The position numbers and the translations under genes were made by a program. Positions 1 to 7,929 of a DNA stretch of 40,820 nucleotides are shown here, piece by piece. Under the pieces are notes generated by a model. It did no database searches. It was given only the letters and a program-made list of their open reading frames with translations, and was not told the origin of the DNA. The DNA is from Candidatus Gastranaerophilales bacterium (lineage in GTDB: Bacteria > Cyanobacteriota > Vampirovibrionia > Gastranaerophilales > Gastranaerophilaceae), in contig CALUWL010000008.1 of assembly GCA_944324445.1 (NCBI GenBank), forward strand, positions 1-40,820, in the 5' to 3' direction. Each line of letters opens with the position of its first letter. Positions within the stretch are counted from its first letter, which is position 1.

Positions 1-116
1 AATATCGTAAGAAACCCCAATGACGCCATTGCAAAGCTTTCAATGGCAGGGTATGCAAACCAAACGTTGATTTTCGGTTCTTTTTTTTCACATTTGTTGT
101 ATAAAAATTTTTCCAT
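1..116 (-). CDS. N-terminal fragment, probable B12-binding radical SAM protein
   Basis: The first 38 codons of a minus-strand gene that leaves the window. Its ATG overlaps the stop of the upstream permease gene (TAATG), so the two are probably translationally coupled. After about 17 polar residues comes a hydrophobic stretch containing VWFAYPAIESFAMASLGF. This resembles the opening 'xxPDxYExGMSxLGxxxLY' strand of large B12-binding/radical SAM proteins of the TIGR03960 type. The cysteine cluster that would prove it lies outside the window, so the family call is an inference from a short stretch. Confidence 0.4.
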   Translation of the reverse strand, partial: MEKFLYNKCEKKEPKINVWFAYPAIESFAMASLGFLTI

Positions 117-1135
117 TATTTTCCGTTAATTCTATTCAAATATAATTCATCCACCAGAACGCAAACAACCGAAGCTATTGCAGGAGAAAGGATTACTCCC
201 CAAAAACCTAAGAATTTTGCGCTGATTAATAATGCAACAATTATAACTAAAGGGTGCATATTTAAAAGTTTTCCAAAGACAATCGGGCGAAGAAGCTGAT
301 TTTGAGCCCATTGTGCAATCATGAATACTGCAAAAGTTAAAAATACAAATAAAATTCCATCAGATAAACTTGTTAAAAGTCCTAAACCTATTGCTATAGC
401 AGGACCTATAACCGGAATTATATCAAAAATACAGGTTAGAAAACCAAGTAAAAACGCATGGTCATTGTGAATTAAAAGTAATCCCAAAGTTGTGAGTGCT
501 CCTACAAAAACCATTGCAATACCTTGAGCAAAAACGTAATTTCCGACTTTAGATGATATATTATTTAAAATATCAAGAGCTTTTTCTTTTTGGTTTGGTG
601 CAAAAAATTCAATAAATTTATCTCTAAGTCTTTTTTCATCATAAGCAAGATAAAAAACCATAATAGCTATTGCAAAAAAAGTAGTAAGAAAATTTGCAAT
701 CCATTTTCCTGCTGTTATTGAATTTTCAACTAAACTTTGAGCTCCTTGCGCAAGGGGTTCTTTGATTGAATCAAAGGTAATCATGCTTGATATTGTTCTA
801 TCGAAAATTTTAAAATTTAAAAATTTATCAATATTATCAAATGCACTCGTAAATTGCCCGATAAGACCTGCCGCTTCTCTTACACTTATTGAAACAAGAG
901 GTATGAGAATTAAAATTGCAGCTAAAATCATCATTAAAAGAACAATCGTAACAGCCCAAACTCTTGGAATGTATTTTTCCATTTTATCTATTATAGGATT
1001 TATTGCGCAGGTGATTACAAATGACGCAAAAAGCATCATTAATATATCAAGAGAAAAAATCGCAAGGGTTATAATACCTATTATAACAAGCATTACAACT
1101 ATATTCTTTAAGCTGAGAACTTTTATATTTTCCAT
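116..1135 (-). CDS. AI-2E family transporter / permease (PerM-like)
   Basis: A 339-residue polytopic membrane protein. It has two N-terminal helices (about 12-32 and 60-85), a soluble middle region (about 90-145), a helix near 150-165, and a C-terminal block of glycine-rich helices. The C-terminal segment reading GFLTCIFDIIPVIGPAIA and the following AQWAQNQLLRPIV are the family signature of UPF0118/AI-2E transporters. Length matches the family (330-370 residues). Substrates in this family vary (AI-2 export, Na+/H+ exchange) and cannot be assigned here. The start ATG follows an AAAGGAG ribosome-binding site and diverges from lysA. Confidence 0.85.
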   Translation of the reverse strand: MENIKVLSLKNIVVMLVIIGIITLAIFSLDILMMLFASFVITCAINPIIDKMEKYIPRVWAVTIVLLMMILAAILILIPLVSISVREAAGLIGQFTSAFDNIDKFLNFKIFDRTISSMITFDSIKEPLAQGAQSLVENSITAGKWIANFLTTFFAIAIMVFYLAYDEKRLRDKFIEFFAPNQKEKALDILNNISSKVGNYVFAQGIAMVFVGALTTLGLLLIHNDHAFLLGFLTCIFDIIPVIGPAIAIGLGLLTSLSDGILFVFLTFAVFMIAQWAQNQLLRPIVFGKLLNMHPLVIIVALLISAKFLGFWGVILSPAIASVVCVLVDELYLNRINGK

Positions 1136-1164
1136 CTAAAACTCCTTTGGTTTGTTTATCTTTA

Positions 1165-1173
1165 TGTTATAAT
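1165..1173 (+). promoter_or_regulatory. Extended -10 promoter of lysA
   Basis: TGTTATAAT is an exact extended -10 (TGn plus TATAAT). Transcription would start near 1180, giving a leader of about 30 nt that contains the AAGGAG ribosome-binding site at 1191-1196. A weak TTGGTT lies 15 nt upstream as a possible -35. Confidence 0.6.
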
Positions 1174-1209
1174 TCTTTAAGAAAATAAGCAAGGAGTAAA
1201 TAGTCTAAT

Positions 1210-2523
1210 ATGAGTTTCGTAAACCAGAATATTAAACCTTTAAATACGAGAGTAAACGAAACGGGTAATCTTGAAATTTCAGGATGTGATTTGGTTGAAT
1301 TAGCTAAAAAATATTCAACACCATTATACGTTATGGATAAATCAACGCTTGAAAAAATGGCAAACGATTATAAACAAGCTTTTTCAAGTTATAAAAATAC
1401 AAGAATGATGTATGCATCAAAAGCTCTTATGACATCTGCTATTGCATCGATTTTTTATAAATTAGGGTTTGGCTTTGATGTTGTATCTATGGGAGAGATG
1501 TATATTTTAAAAAATGCCGGAATAGATTTATCTCATGCAACATTTAACGGAAATAATAAGGGTGAAGATGAACTTGAATATGCGCTTTTAAATAATATTG
1601 CAAGGATAAGCGTTGATAATTTTTATGAGCTTGAACTTTTAGATAGTTTAGCTAAAAAAATGAATAAAAATCAAAAGATTTTATTAAGAATTACTCCGGG
1701 GATTGAATGCCATACCCATGAATATATTCAAACAGGGCAGTTGGATTCTAAATTTGGTTTTGATTTGCATAAAATTGATGAAGTTATTGATTTAATTCAA
1801 AATCAATATAAAAACCTTGATTTAATGGGGCTTCATGCTCATGTTGGTTCGCAAATTTTTGAAACTCAAATTTTTGAAGACGAAATTAAGGTACTTTTAA
1901 AAGAAATAAGAAGAATTAAAGATAAATTTAATATTGAATTAAATGAAATCAATATAGGCGGCGGACTCGGAATAACTTATGTTAAAAGCGATGCGCCTCC
2001 TGATGTTTACCAAGTTGCGGATGTAACAATTAAAGCGATTAAAAAATATTGTGCTTTATATGAATTGGATGAGCCTATACTATATATTGAACCTGGGCGC
2101 TCACTTGTTGCAACGGCAGGAGTTAGCTTATATACCGTAGGTTCAAGTAAAAATATCGAAGGAATAAGAAAATATATTGCAGTTGACGGCGGAATGGCTG
2201 ATAATCCTCGTCCTTCAATGTATTGCGCTGAATATTTTGCAGAAATTGCAAATAAAAAAGATGAATATAAGCCGGAAGTTGTTACTGTTGCAGGAAAATT
2301 CTGTGAATCGGGAGATATTATAATTAAAGATATTGAGCTAAATTCTCCAAAAGCAGGCGATATACTTTGTGTGTATGACACAGGAGCATATTGTTATTCT
2401 ATGTCATCTAATTATAATGGTGTATTAAAACCTGCCATGGTATTAATAAATAATGGAAAATCGGATATAATTGTAAAAAGACAAACACTAAAACAACTTG
2501 TTGAAAACGATGTTATTGTGTAG
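1210..2523 (+). CDS. lysA: Diaminopimelate decarboxylase
   Basis: Decarboxylates meso-diaminopimelate to L-lysine, the last step of lysine synthesis; PLP-dependent and cytoplasmic. The 437 residues match the family. The PLP lysine is K71 in YASKAL. The GGGLG phosphate-binding loop is near 250, EPGRS near 297, and the substrate-site CESGD near 365. A barrel followed by a C-terminal beta domain is the fold type III decarboxylase layout. The start has a good AAGGAG site 13 nt upstream. It is followed after 9 nt by cdaA and appears to head the run to the helicase gene. No other lysine gene is nearby. Confidence 0.95.
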   Translation: MSFVNQNIKPLNTRVNETGNLEISGCDLVELAKKYSTPLYVMDKSTLEKMANDYKQAFSSYKNTRMMYASKALMTSAIASIFYKLGFGFDVVSMGEMYILKNAGIDLSHATFNGNNKGEDELEYALLNNIARISVDNFYELELLDSLAKKMNKNQKILLRITPGIECHTHEYIQTGQLDSKFGFDLHKIDEVIDLIQNQYKNLDLMGLHAHVGSQIFETQIFEDEIKVLLKEIRRIKDKFNIELNEINIGGGLGITYVKSDAPPDVYQVADVTIKAIKKYCALYELDEPILYIEPGRSLVATAGVSLYTVGSSKNIEGIRKYIAVDGGMADNPRPSMYCAEYFAEIANKKDEYKPEVVTVAGKFCESGDIIIKDIELNSPKAGDILCVYDTGAYCYSMSSNYNGVLKPAMVLINNGKSDIIVKRQTLKQLVENDVIV

Positions 2524-2532
2524 GGGTTAAAG

Positions 2533-3444
2533 ATGAATTTTACAAATTTTGATATGATGTTAATGGCGCAAATACAGCATTTCTTTAAGGGAATGGATAG
2601 GGTCGCGCTAATTATCAATATATTTGAAATTTGTGTTTTAGCTTTTATATTGTATTACCTTTATAGGAGATTTATTAAAGGCACTCAAAGCGAAAATCTT
2701 GTAAGAGGTTCTTTGACTCTTGTTGTAATGTGGGGAATATCAGAACTTTTAATAAGGATTAATTTAAATATTTTCGGCGTCTTTTTAAAAACATTGGTAT
2801 CTATTGTATCATTTGCGCTGATTGTTATATTCCAGCCTGAATTAAGACGTTTTTTAGGTTATATCGGGCAGGGTAATTTATTTGAAAAATTATTTATAAA
2901 CGGCACTGATGAATTTGATAATGCAAAAAAAATCGATGTAGCAAAAGAATTGCTTGAAGCGATTAAATATATGTCTAAATCTAAAACAGGCGGTTTAATT
3001 GTGCTTCAAAAGGATAAAACTTCTCTTGCTCAGTCTGATGTCGGGGTTAAATTGAATGCGGATATATCTCAAGAGCTTTTATTAACCATATTTTTCCCGA
3101 AAACTCCTTTGCATGACGGTGCTGTTGTTATACGTGATGATAAAATAATTTCAGCGGGTGTTTTGCTGCCTTTAACGGAAGATCCCAAGTTGTCTTGGAG
3201 ATACGGAACAAGACACAGAGCTGCAATTGGTGTTTCTGAAGTTTATCCTGATTGCGCTTGTATTGTTGTATCCGAAGAAACAGGAGATGTCTCTGTTGCA
3301 ATTGACGGTATATTAAAGAAATATGAAGATTTAGGCAAATTGAAAAGTGATTTAATAAGGATTTTAGGCTATAAACAAGAAGAAAAATCTTCAAATGAAA
3401 AAAGTTTCATAAAATTTGACAATATTTTTGGTAAAAACAGCTAA
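2533..3444 (+). CDS. cdaA: Diadenylate cyclase, CdaA type
   Basis: Makes c-di-AMP from two ATP at the inner face of the membrane. Three hydrophobic helices (about 26-45, 58-78 and 82-100) precede a DisA_N catalytic domain. The two diagnostic motifs are present: DGA at 195-197 and RHR at 227-229, followed by AAIGVSE. Length (303) is slightly above the usual 270-280 because of a charged C-terminal tail. In Firmicutes cdaA is followed by its regulator cdaR (YbbR domains) and glmM. Here it lies 9 nt after lysA and 2 nt before a helicase gene, so that classic operon is absent. Confidence 0.93.
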   Translation: MNFTNFDMMLMAQIQHFFKGMDRVALIINIFEICVLAFILYYLYRRFIKGTQSENLVRGSLTLVVMWGISELLIRINLNIFGVFLKTLVSIVSFALIVIFQPELRRFLGYIGQGNLFEKLFINGTDEFDNAKKIDVAKELLEAIKYMSKSKTGGLIVLQKDKTSLAQSDVGVKLNADISQELLLTIFFPKTPLHDGAVVIRDDKIISAGVLLPLTEDPKLSWRYGTRHRAAIGVSEVYPDCACIVVSEETGDVSVAIDGILKKYEDLGKLKSDLIRILGYKQEEKSSNEKSFIKFDNIFGKNS

Positions 3445-3446
3445 AT

Positions 3447-5468
3447 TTGATTTATTTTACGGATGAAATCGTGCAGTTAGATAATGAAATAAAAAAAGAA
3501 GAAAAAACAGCTTTAAGAAAGAAATTTGTCTTAAAAAAACGAACTTCGATAAAAACAGATTATAAAGTTGATTATAATAATGAGCTTAATTCAAAGCAAC
3601 TAGAAGCAGTAGTTGCAAAAGAGGGAGCTTATCTTGTCATTGCAGGAGCAGGGACAGGTAAAACCAAAACTTTAACCTACAGAACAGCTCGTTTAATTGA
3701 AGACGGGATTAATCCTGCAAACATTTTACTTTTGACTTTTACGAAAAAAGCAAGCGCCGAAATGTTAAATAGAGCATCTCTTGTTCTTGATGATAGATGT
3801 GAAGATGTTGCAGGCGGAACATTTCACAGCTTTTCCAATATGATTTTAAGAAAATATTCCAAGTTTTTGGGATTAAAAAATAATTTTACAATAATGGATC
3901 AATCGGATTCTGAAGATGTTATACAACATTTAACAGGACTTTTATACCCTAAAAAAGAAAAGCGCTTTCCTAAAAAATCGACCATACTTGAAATTTATTC
4001 AAAAAGCGTCAATAAAGAAATGCCTGTAAAAGAGTTGATTGAAAAGGAATATTTTAATTTTTTAGAAGTTGAAGATAAAATAATTGAAATCCAAAAGGCT
4101 TACGTTAAATATAAGCGTGAAAAATCTTTATTGGATTATGATGATTTGTTATTGTATTTAAAATTTTTGTTATCTGAAAATGAAAACATAAGAAAAAAAT
4201 TGTCTAATCAGTATAAATATATAATGATAGATGAATATCAAGACACTAACACTCTGCAGGCTGATATAATTAAACTTTTAGCAAGTGAACACAATAATGT
4301 TATGGCAGTTGGCGACGATTCTCAAAGTATATATGCTTTTAGAGGCGCAAATTATAAAAATATTTTGGATTTTCCAAATATTTTTAAAGATGTAAAAATA
4401 ATTAAACTCGAGCAAAATTATCGTTCTTGCCAAAATATTTTAAATTTAACGAATAAAATAATATCAAAAGCAAAAGAAGGATATTCAAAAGAATTATTTT
4501 CAGAAATCATTGATGATAAAAAGCCTGCAATTATAAGAGCTAAAAATTCTCAAATTGAAGCGGAATTTGTTTGCCAAAAGGTGCTTGAGCTTTTGGATGA
4601 AAATATATCTTTAAATGATATTTGTGTTTTAATCAGAAACGCAAGAATGAGCTATAATCTTGAAATTGAGCTTTCAAAAGCCAATATTCCTTATCAAAAA
4701 TTTGGCGGGCCCAAATTTATGGATTCTGCCCATATTAAAGATATAATCGCGCATTTAAGAGTTGTTTTAAATCCGGATGATACAATTAGTTTAAATAGAA
4801 TTTTGCTTCTTTTAAAAGGAGTAGGTTCAAAAGCTGTTAATTCAATAATTCCTGCTATTCAAGAGGGAAACTATGATTATAAATTAATCGGCGGGAAATA
4901 TTCAAATTCTATTAAACCTTTGTTTAATGTTTTATCAAATGTCAGCTTGGAAGATGATTTACAGAAAATAACAGAAGCAATTGTATCATATTATAAGCCG
5001 ATTTTAAAAGATAAATATGATGATTGGCAAAAGCGGGAGAAGGATTTGGAGCACTTTTTGTATTTATCAAGACAATACAAAAAATTGGATTCATTTTTGT
5101 CTGATTTAGCTTTAGAACCCCCTGAAGCAAGCGTTGAGGGAATGTATAAGAGAAACATTAAAGATGATTGCCTGACAATTTCTACTATACACAGTGCAAA
5201 AGGTCTTGAATGGAACAGTGTTTTTATAATCGGAGCGGTAGACGGGCGTTTTCCGAGCGCGTATTCTTTTAATTCGCCTGAAGAATTGGATGAAGAATTA
5301 AGATTGATGTATGTTGCAACAACAAGAGCAAAATCTGATTTATTTATAAGTTATCCTATTGATATGTATGATTATGCAACAGGCATGATATTATCAAAAC
5401 CTTCGAGATTTTTAGATGATATTAATGAAGATTTGCTTGAACCTTGGGATATCGAAGAAGAAGCTTGA
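3447..5468 (+). CDS. UvrD/PcrA/Rep-type superfamily 1 DNA helicase
   Basis: ATP-dependent 3'-5' DNA helicase for repair or replication restart. The motifs appear in order: GAGTGKT Walker A (67-73), DEYQDTN (motif II), GDDSQSIYAFRGA (III), LEQNYRS (IV), TIHSAKGLEW (V) and LMYVATTRAK (VI). At 673 residues it is at the short end for PcrA/UvrD and lacks the C-terminal tail that binds RNA polymerase in PcrA. The TTG start at 3447 lies 2 nt after the cdaA stop and has no clear ribosome-binding site. A GTG at 3471, with GGATG 6 nt upstream, is an alternative start that would shorten it by 8 residues. UvrD versus PcrA versus Rep cannot be decided by eye. Confidence 0.9.
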   Translation: MIYFTDEIVQLDNEIKKEEKTALRKKFVLKKRTSIKTDYKVDYNNELNSKQLEAVVAKEGAYLVIAGAGTGKTKTLTYRTARLIEDGINPANILLLTFTKKASAEMLNRASLVLDDRCEDVAGGTFHSFSNMILRKYSKFLGLKNNFTIMDQSDSEDVIQHLTGLLYPKKEKRFPKKSTILEIYSKSVNKEMPVKELIEKEYFNFLEVEDKIIEIQKAYVKYKREKSLLDYDDLLLYLKFLLSENENIRKKLSNQYKYIMIDEYQDTNTLQADIIKLLASEHNNVMAVGDDSQSIYAFRGANYKNILDFPNIFKDVKIIKLEQNYRSCQNILNLTNKIISKAKEGYSKELFSEIIDDKKPAIIRAKNSQIEAEFVCQKVLELLDENISLNDICVLIRNARMSYNLEIELSKANIPYQKFGGPKFMDSAHIKDIIAHLRVVLNPDDTISLNRILLLLKGVGSKAVNSIIPAIQEGNYDYKLIGGKYSNSIKPLFNVLSNVSLEDDLQKITEAIVSYYKPILKDKYDDWQKREKDLEHFLYLSRQYKKLDSFLSDLALEPPEASVEGMYKRNIKDDCLTISTIHSAKGLEWNSVFIIGAVDGRFPSAYSFNSPEELDEELRLMYVATTRAKSDLFISYPIDMYDYATGMILSKPSRFLDDINEDLLEPWDIEEEA

Positions 5469-5475
5469 AATTTTA

Positions 5476-5484
5476 TGATATAAT
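5476..5484 (+). promoter_or_regulatory. Extended -10 placing transcription start at the rimM ATG
   Basis: TGATATAAT is an exact extended -10 whose last T is 7 nt upstream of the rimM ATG at 5491. No Shine-Dalgarno sequence lies between them; the interval is only T residues. The predicted transcript is leaderless. No good -35 is visible, as expected for an extended -10 promoter. Confidence 0.55.
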
Positions 5485-5490
5485 TTTTTT

Positions 5491-6003
5491 ATGGAAAATA
5501 AAGATTATATTTCGATAGGTAAAATCACTAATTTTTTCGGTATAAAAGGCGAAGCAAAAGTTGGTTATGATAATCAAAATCAGCTTAAAAACGCTAAGAA
5601 AGTTATTTTAGCTGATGATGTTTCTTGTCGTGAACTTGATATTCAGCAAGTCAGATTTCATAAGAATTTTGCTATTGTAAAATTCGCTCAAATTAATGAC
5701 ATCAATGAATTGATTAAATATAAAGGGCAAAGGATTTTTATATCAAAATCGCAAGCGCTAAATAGTCTTGAGAAAAATGAATATTTAATTTCTGATTTAA
5801 CAGGTTGTATAGTATATAAAGAAGACGGCGAGAAAATTGGTGAAGTAGTTAGTATTTCATCTAATTCATCTCAGGATTTATTGAATATTAAAAATTATTT
5901 AGGGCAAATAAGCCTTGTTCCTTTTGTTGATGAATTTTTCCCTGTTGTGGATGTTAAAAATAAAAAGATTATAATAAAACCCATAGAAGGACTATTAAGT
6001 TGA
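5491..6003 (+). CDS. rimM: 16S rRNA processing protein RimM
   Basis: Assists 30S head assembly by binding S19 and the 16S 3' domain. The N-terminal barrel starts with IGKITNFFGIKGEAKV, the standard RimM opening. A C-terminal PRC-barrel follows (about 95-170), with the typical end EFFPVVDVKNKKIIIKP. 170 residues is normal. The 3' end overlaps trmD by 4 nt, the common rimM-trmD pairing; rpsP and rplS, often beside them, are absent. No ribosome-binding site precedes the ATG, but an extended -10 does (5476-5484). Confidence 0.93.
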   Translation: MENKDYISIGKITNFFGIKGEAKVGYDNQNQLKNAKKVILADDVSCRELDIQQVRFHKNFAIVKFAQINDINELIKYKGQRIFISKSQALNSLEKNEYLISDLTGCIVYKEDGEKIGEVVSISSNSSQDLLNIKNYLGQISLVPFVDEFFPVVDVKNKKIIIKPIEGLLS

Positions 6004-6689
6004 GATACGACATTATTACGCTTTTTCCCGAGATAATTAATTCATATTGTATGCAATCAATTACAAAAAGAGGGATTGAAAAAGGTGTAATATCTGTAAA
6101 TACTTATAATCCGAGGGATTTTTCAAAGGATAAACATAAAAAAGTTGACGATACTCCCTATGGCGGCGGAGAAGGGATGGTATTAGCGTGTCAACCGATT
6201 TTTGATTGCTATAACAGCATTGAAAAAATTGAAGATAGTCAAAATTATGAATTCATAATGCTTTCTCCTCAAGGAGAAAAATTTAGTCAGAAATTAGCAA
6301 AAGAATTATCTAATAAAAAGCAAATAGTTTTTCTTTGCGGGCATTATGAAGGGTTTGACGAGAGAATAAGACTCGGTTTAAAACCAAGAGAAATCTCAAT
6401 AGGCGATTATGTTTTAACGGGCGGCGAGCTTGCCTGTTTGGTTTTGGTTGATAGTATTTCAAGAAATATAAAAGACTATTTAGGTAAAGATGAATCAGCT
6501 CATAATGACAGCTTTTCAGAAGGCTTGGAAGGATTGTTGGAATATCCTCATTATACAAAACCAAGAGAATATATGGGCCTAAAGGTTCCTGAAGTATTAT
6601 TGAGCGGAAACCATAAGGAAATTGAAGAATTTAGAAGGCAAGAAAGTATTAAAAGAACAAAAGCAAGGCGCCCTGATTTGTTGAATTAA
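6000..6689 (+). CDS. trmD: tRNA (guanine-N1)-methyltransferase
   Basis: Methylates G37 of tRNAs with SAM, preventing +1 frameshifts. It belongs to the SPOUT family with a trefoil knot. Visible signatures are MRYDIITLFPE at the N terminus, DDTPYGGGEGM near 50-60, FLCGHYEGFDERI near 110, the knot segment SIGDYVLTGGELA near 132-144, and a C-terminal PEVLLSGNHKEIEEFRR. 229 residues is typical. The start is TTG at 6000, overlapping the rimM stop, so translation is probably coupled. No terminator is apparent downstream. Confidence 0.95.
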   Translation: MRYDIITLFPEIINSYCMQSITKRGIEKGVISVNTYNPRDFSKDKHKKVDDTPYGGGEGMVLACQPIFDCYNSIEKIEDSQNYEFIMLSPQGEKFSQKLAKELSNKKQIVFLCGHYEGFDERIRLGLKPREISIGDYVLTGGELACLVLVDSISRNIKDYLGKDESAHNDSFSEGLEGLLEYPHYTKPREYMGLKVPEVLLSGNHKEIEEFRRQESIKRTKARRPDLLN

Positions 6690-6840
6690 TTTTTTTGATT
6701 ATCTTGCCTCGACCATCCCCTCCTTTTTAAAAAATATAATAATGGGTGAAATAGGATATTTTTAATATAACAGATTTTTGTTTGAAATGCTCTATTTTGC
6801 TGTAAAATTTGGAAGGCATTACAAATTTTTAGGGGTTTTA

Positions 6841-6869
6841 TTGAGATTTTTCGGTTTTTGTGGTATAAT
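6841..6869 (+). promoter_or_regulatory. Consensus-like promoter with no obvious downstream gene
   Basis: TTGAGA (6841-6846), a 17-nt spacer, then TATAAT (6864-6869) preceded by TG at 6861-6862: both a -35 and an extended -10. The start would be near 6876. Within 30 nt comes AAAGG...CCTTT followed by seven T residues (6883-6906), a weak hairpin with a T tract. The transcript would run antisense through the end of the zinc-ribbon gene. It could be a short RNA or a long leader for the gene at 7115. Confidence 0.45.
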
Positions 6870-6875
6870 AACCTT

Positions 6876-7076
6876 TTATTTAAAGGGGTTTACCTCTCCT
6901 TTTTTTAATTTATATATTTCTCCGCATTTTGAGCAAGCTAAAATTCTTCCCGTTGAATCAATCGGAACAAAAAGATGGTCGCATTTTTCAATTTCTTCAT
7001 TTTGAGAAATTTTATTTTTTGTTTTTTTGTTTTTTATATCGTTTTTTAGTTTTAAAAATAATTCAATTATATACAT
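6876..7076 (-). CDS. Small zinc-ribbon protein of unknown function
   Basis: A 66-residue basic protein. The N-terminal half is lysine-rich. The C-terminal half carries a treble-clef-like pattern: Cys and His in CDHLF (32-34), then CSKCG (48-52), spaced like a one-domain zinc ribbon. The segment PIDSTGRILACSKCGEIYKL is well ordered and unlike chance translation. It diverges from the TIM-barrel gene; the AATTATAATT sequence between them could serve as a -10 in both directions. No function is assigned. A predicted promoter on the opposite strand fires into its 3' end. Confidence 0.6.
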   Translation of the reverse strand: MYIIELFLKLKNDIKNKKTKNKISQNEEIEKCDHLFVPIDSTGRILACSKCGEIYKLKKGEVNPFK

Positions 7077-7099
7077 TTTAAAATTCAGTTTTTTTAAAT

Positions 7100-7105
7100 T
7101 ATAAT
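7100..7105 (+). promoter_or_regulatory. -10 box of the TIM-barrel gene, also readable on the minus strand
   Basis: TATAAT ends 10 nt before the ATG at 7115, giving a predicted leader of only about 3 nt and no ribosome-binding site. The surrounding AATTATAATT is near-palindromic and could also serve as the -10 of the divergent zinc-ribbon gene. No convincing -35 is visible. Confidence 0.4.
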
Positions 7106-7114
7106 TTTATTAAG

Positions 7115-7927
7115 ATGAAAAATAAATTACAAAGATTCATATCCTCAACTGTATCATACCATGATTTTGGTAAAGCTTGTAAAATTGCTTCTGAATTGAA
7201 TTGCGGAATAGAAATTTCCCGTTTTGGCAGGTTAGCTGATATTGAGAATAATTTTGAAAAAAATAAGGTAGAATATAAGGCAATTTTGGCTGATTTTGAT
7301 AACGAAGTTACTCTCCATGGGTTTTTTTCAAATTTAAATATAGCTGCAAAAGACCCTTTGATATCTGAAATCAGCAAAAAAAGATATTTTCAGAGCCTTG
7401 AATTGGCTCAAGAGTTTGATGTTTCCACTGTTGTTTTTCATACTTGCTATAACAATCTTTTAAAACATAAACAATATCAGGAGATGTTCTTTTTAAAGAA
7501 TATAGAATTTTTTAGGGATTTTGTTAAAAATTTTGAACGTTTGGGAATAATGTTAACCATTGAAAATGTGCATGAACCAAACCCTGACTTTATAAGAAAT
7601 CTTGTTGCTGCAATTAATTCGCCTTATTTCGGTTCAACAATTGATATAGGTCATTGTAATCTGCATTCTGATATGCTTCCTTCTGATTGGATAAGAGAAT
7701 ATGGAATTATGTTAAAACATATGCATTTTCATAATAATTTTAAAGATGAAGACTCTCATTCAAGTCTTTTGAAGGGTGATATAGATATAAAAGCGATACT
7801 ATCAACTTTAAAAGAATTAAGAATATATCCTACAATTACATTTGAAATTTTTAATGAGGATGAATTAATTGAATCCGTTGAATATTTTAATTCTTTATGT
7901 GATGAATTGGGTATAGAATATTGTTAA
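7115..7927 (+). CDS. Xylose isomerase-like TIM-barrel protein (sugar epimerase/AP-endonuclease-2 fold)
   Basis: A 270-residue single-domain barrel. The expected metal-site residues of the AP_endonuc_2 superfamily are at the ends of successive strands: E150 in LTIENVHE, D177 and H180 in TIDIGHCN, H204/H206 in KHMHFHNN, and E244 in TFEIF. The family includes sugar-phosphate epimerases, hydroxypyruvate isomerases and endonuclease IV. Substrate and reaction cannot be read from sequence, and the neighbours give no pathway. It converges on the export ATPase gene with a 2-nt gap. Confidence 0.75.
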   Translation: MKNKLQRFISSTVSYHDFGKACKIASELNCGIEISRFGRLADIENNFEKNKVEYKAILADFDNEVTLHGFFSNLNIAAKDPLISEISKKRYFQSLELAQEFDVSTVVFHTCYNNLLKHKQYQEMFFLKNIEFFRDFVKNFERLGIMLTIENVHEPNPDFIRNLVAAINSPYFGSTIDIGHCNLHSDMLPSDWIREYGIMLKHMHFHNNFKDEDSHSSLLKGDIDIKAILSTLKELRIYPTITFEIFNEDELIESVEYFNSLCDELGIEYC

Positions 7928-7929
7928 AA

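Noticed and set aside
6778-7005. Open plus-strand frame of 75 codons opposite the zinc-ribbon gene
   Set aside because: It runs through a predicted promoter and a T tract, has no ribosome-binding site, and its Phe-rich product looks like the complement of AT-rich sequence. The minus-strand frame has an ordered cysteine pattern and is preferred.
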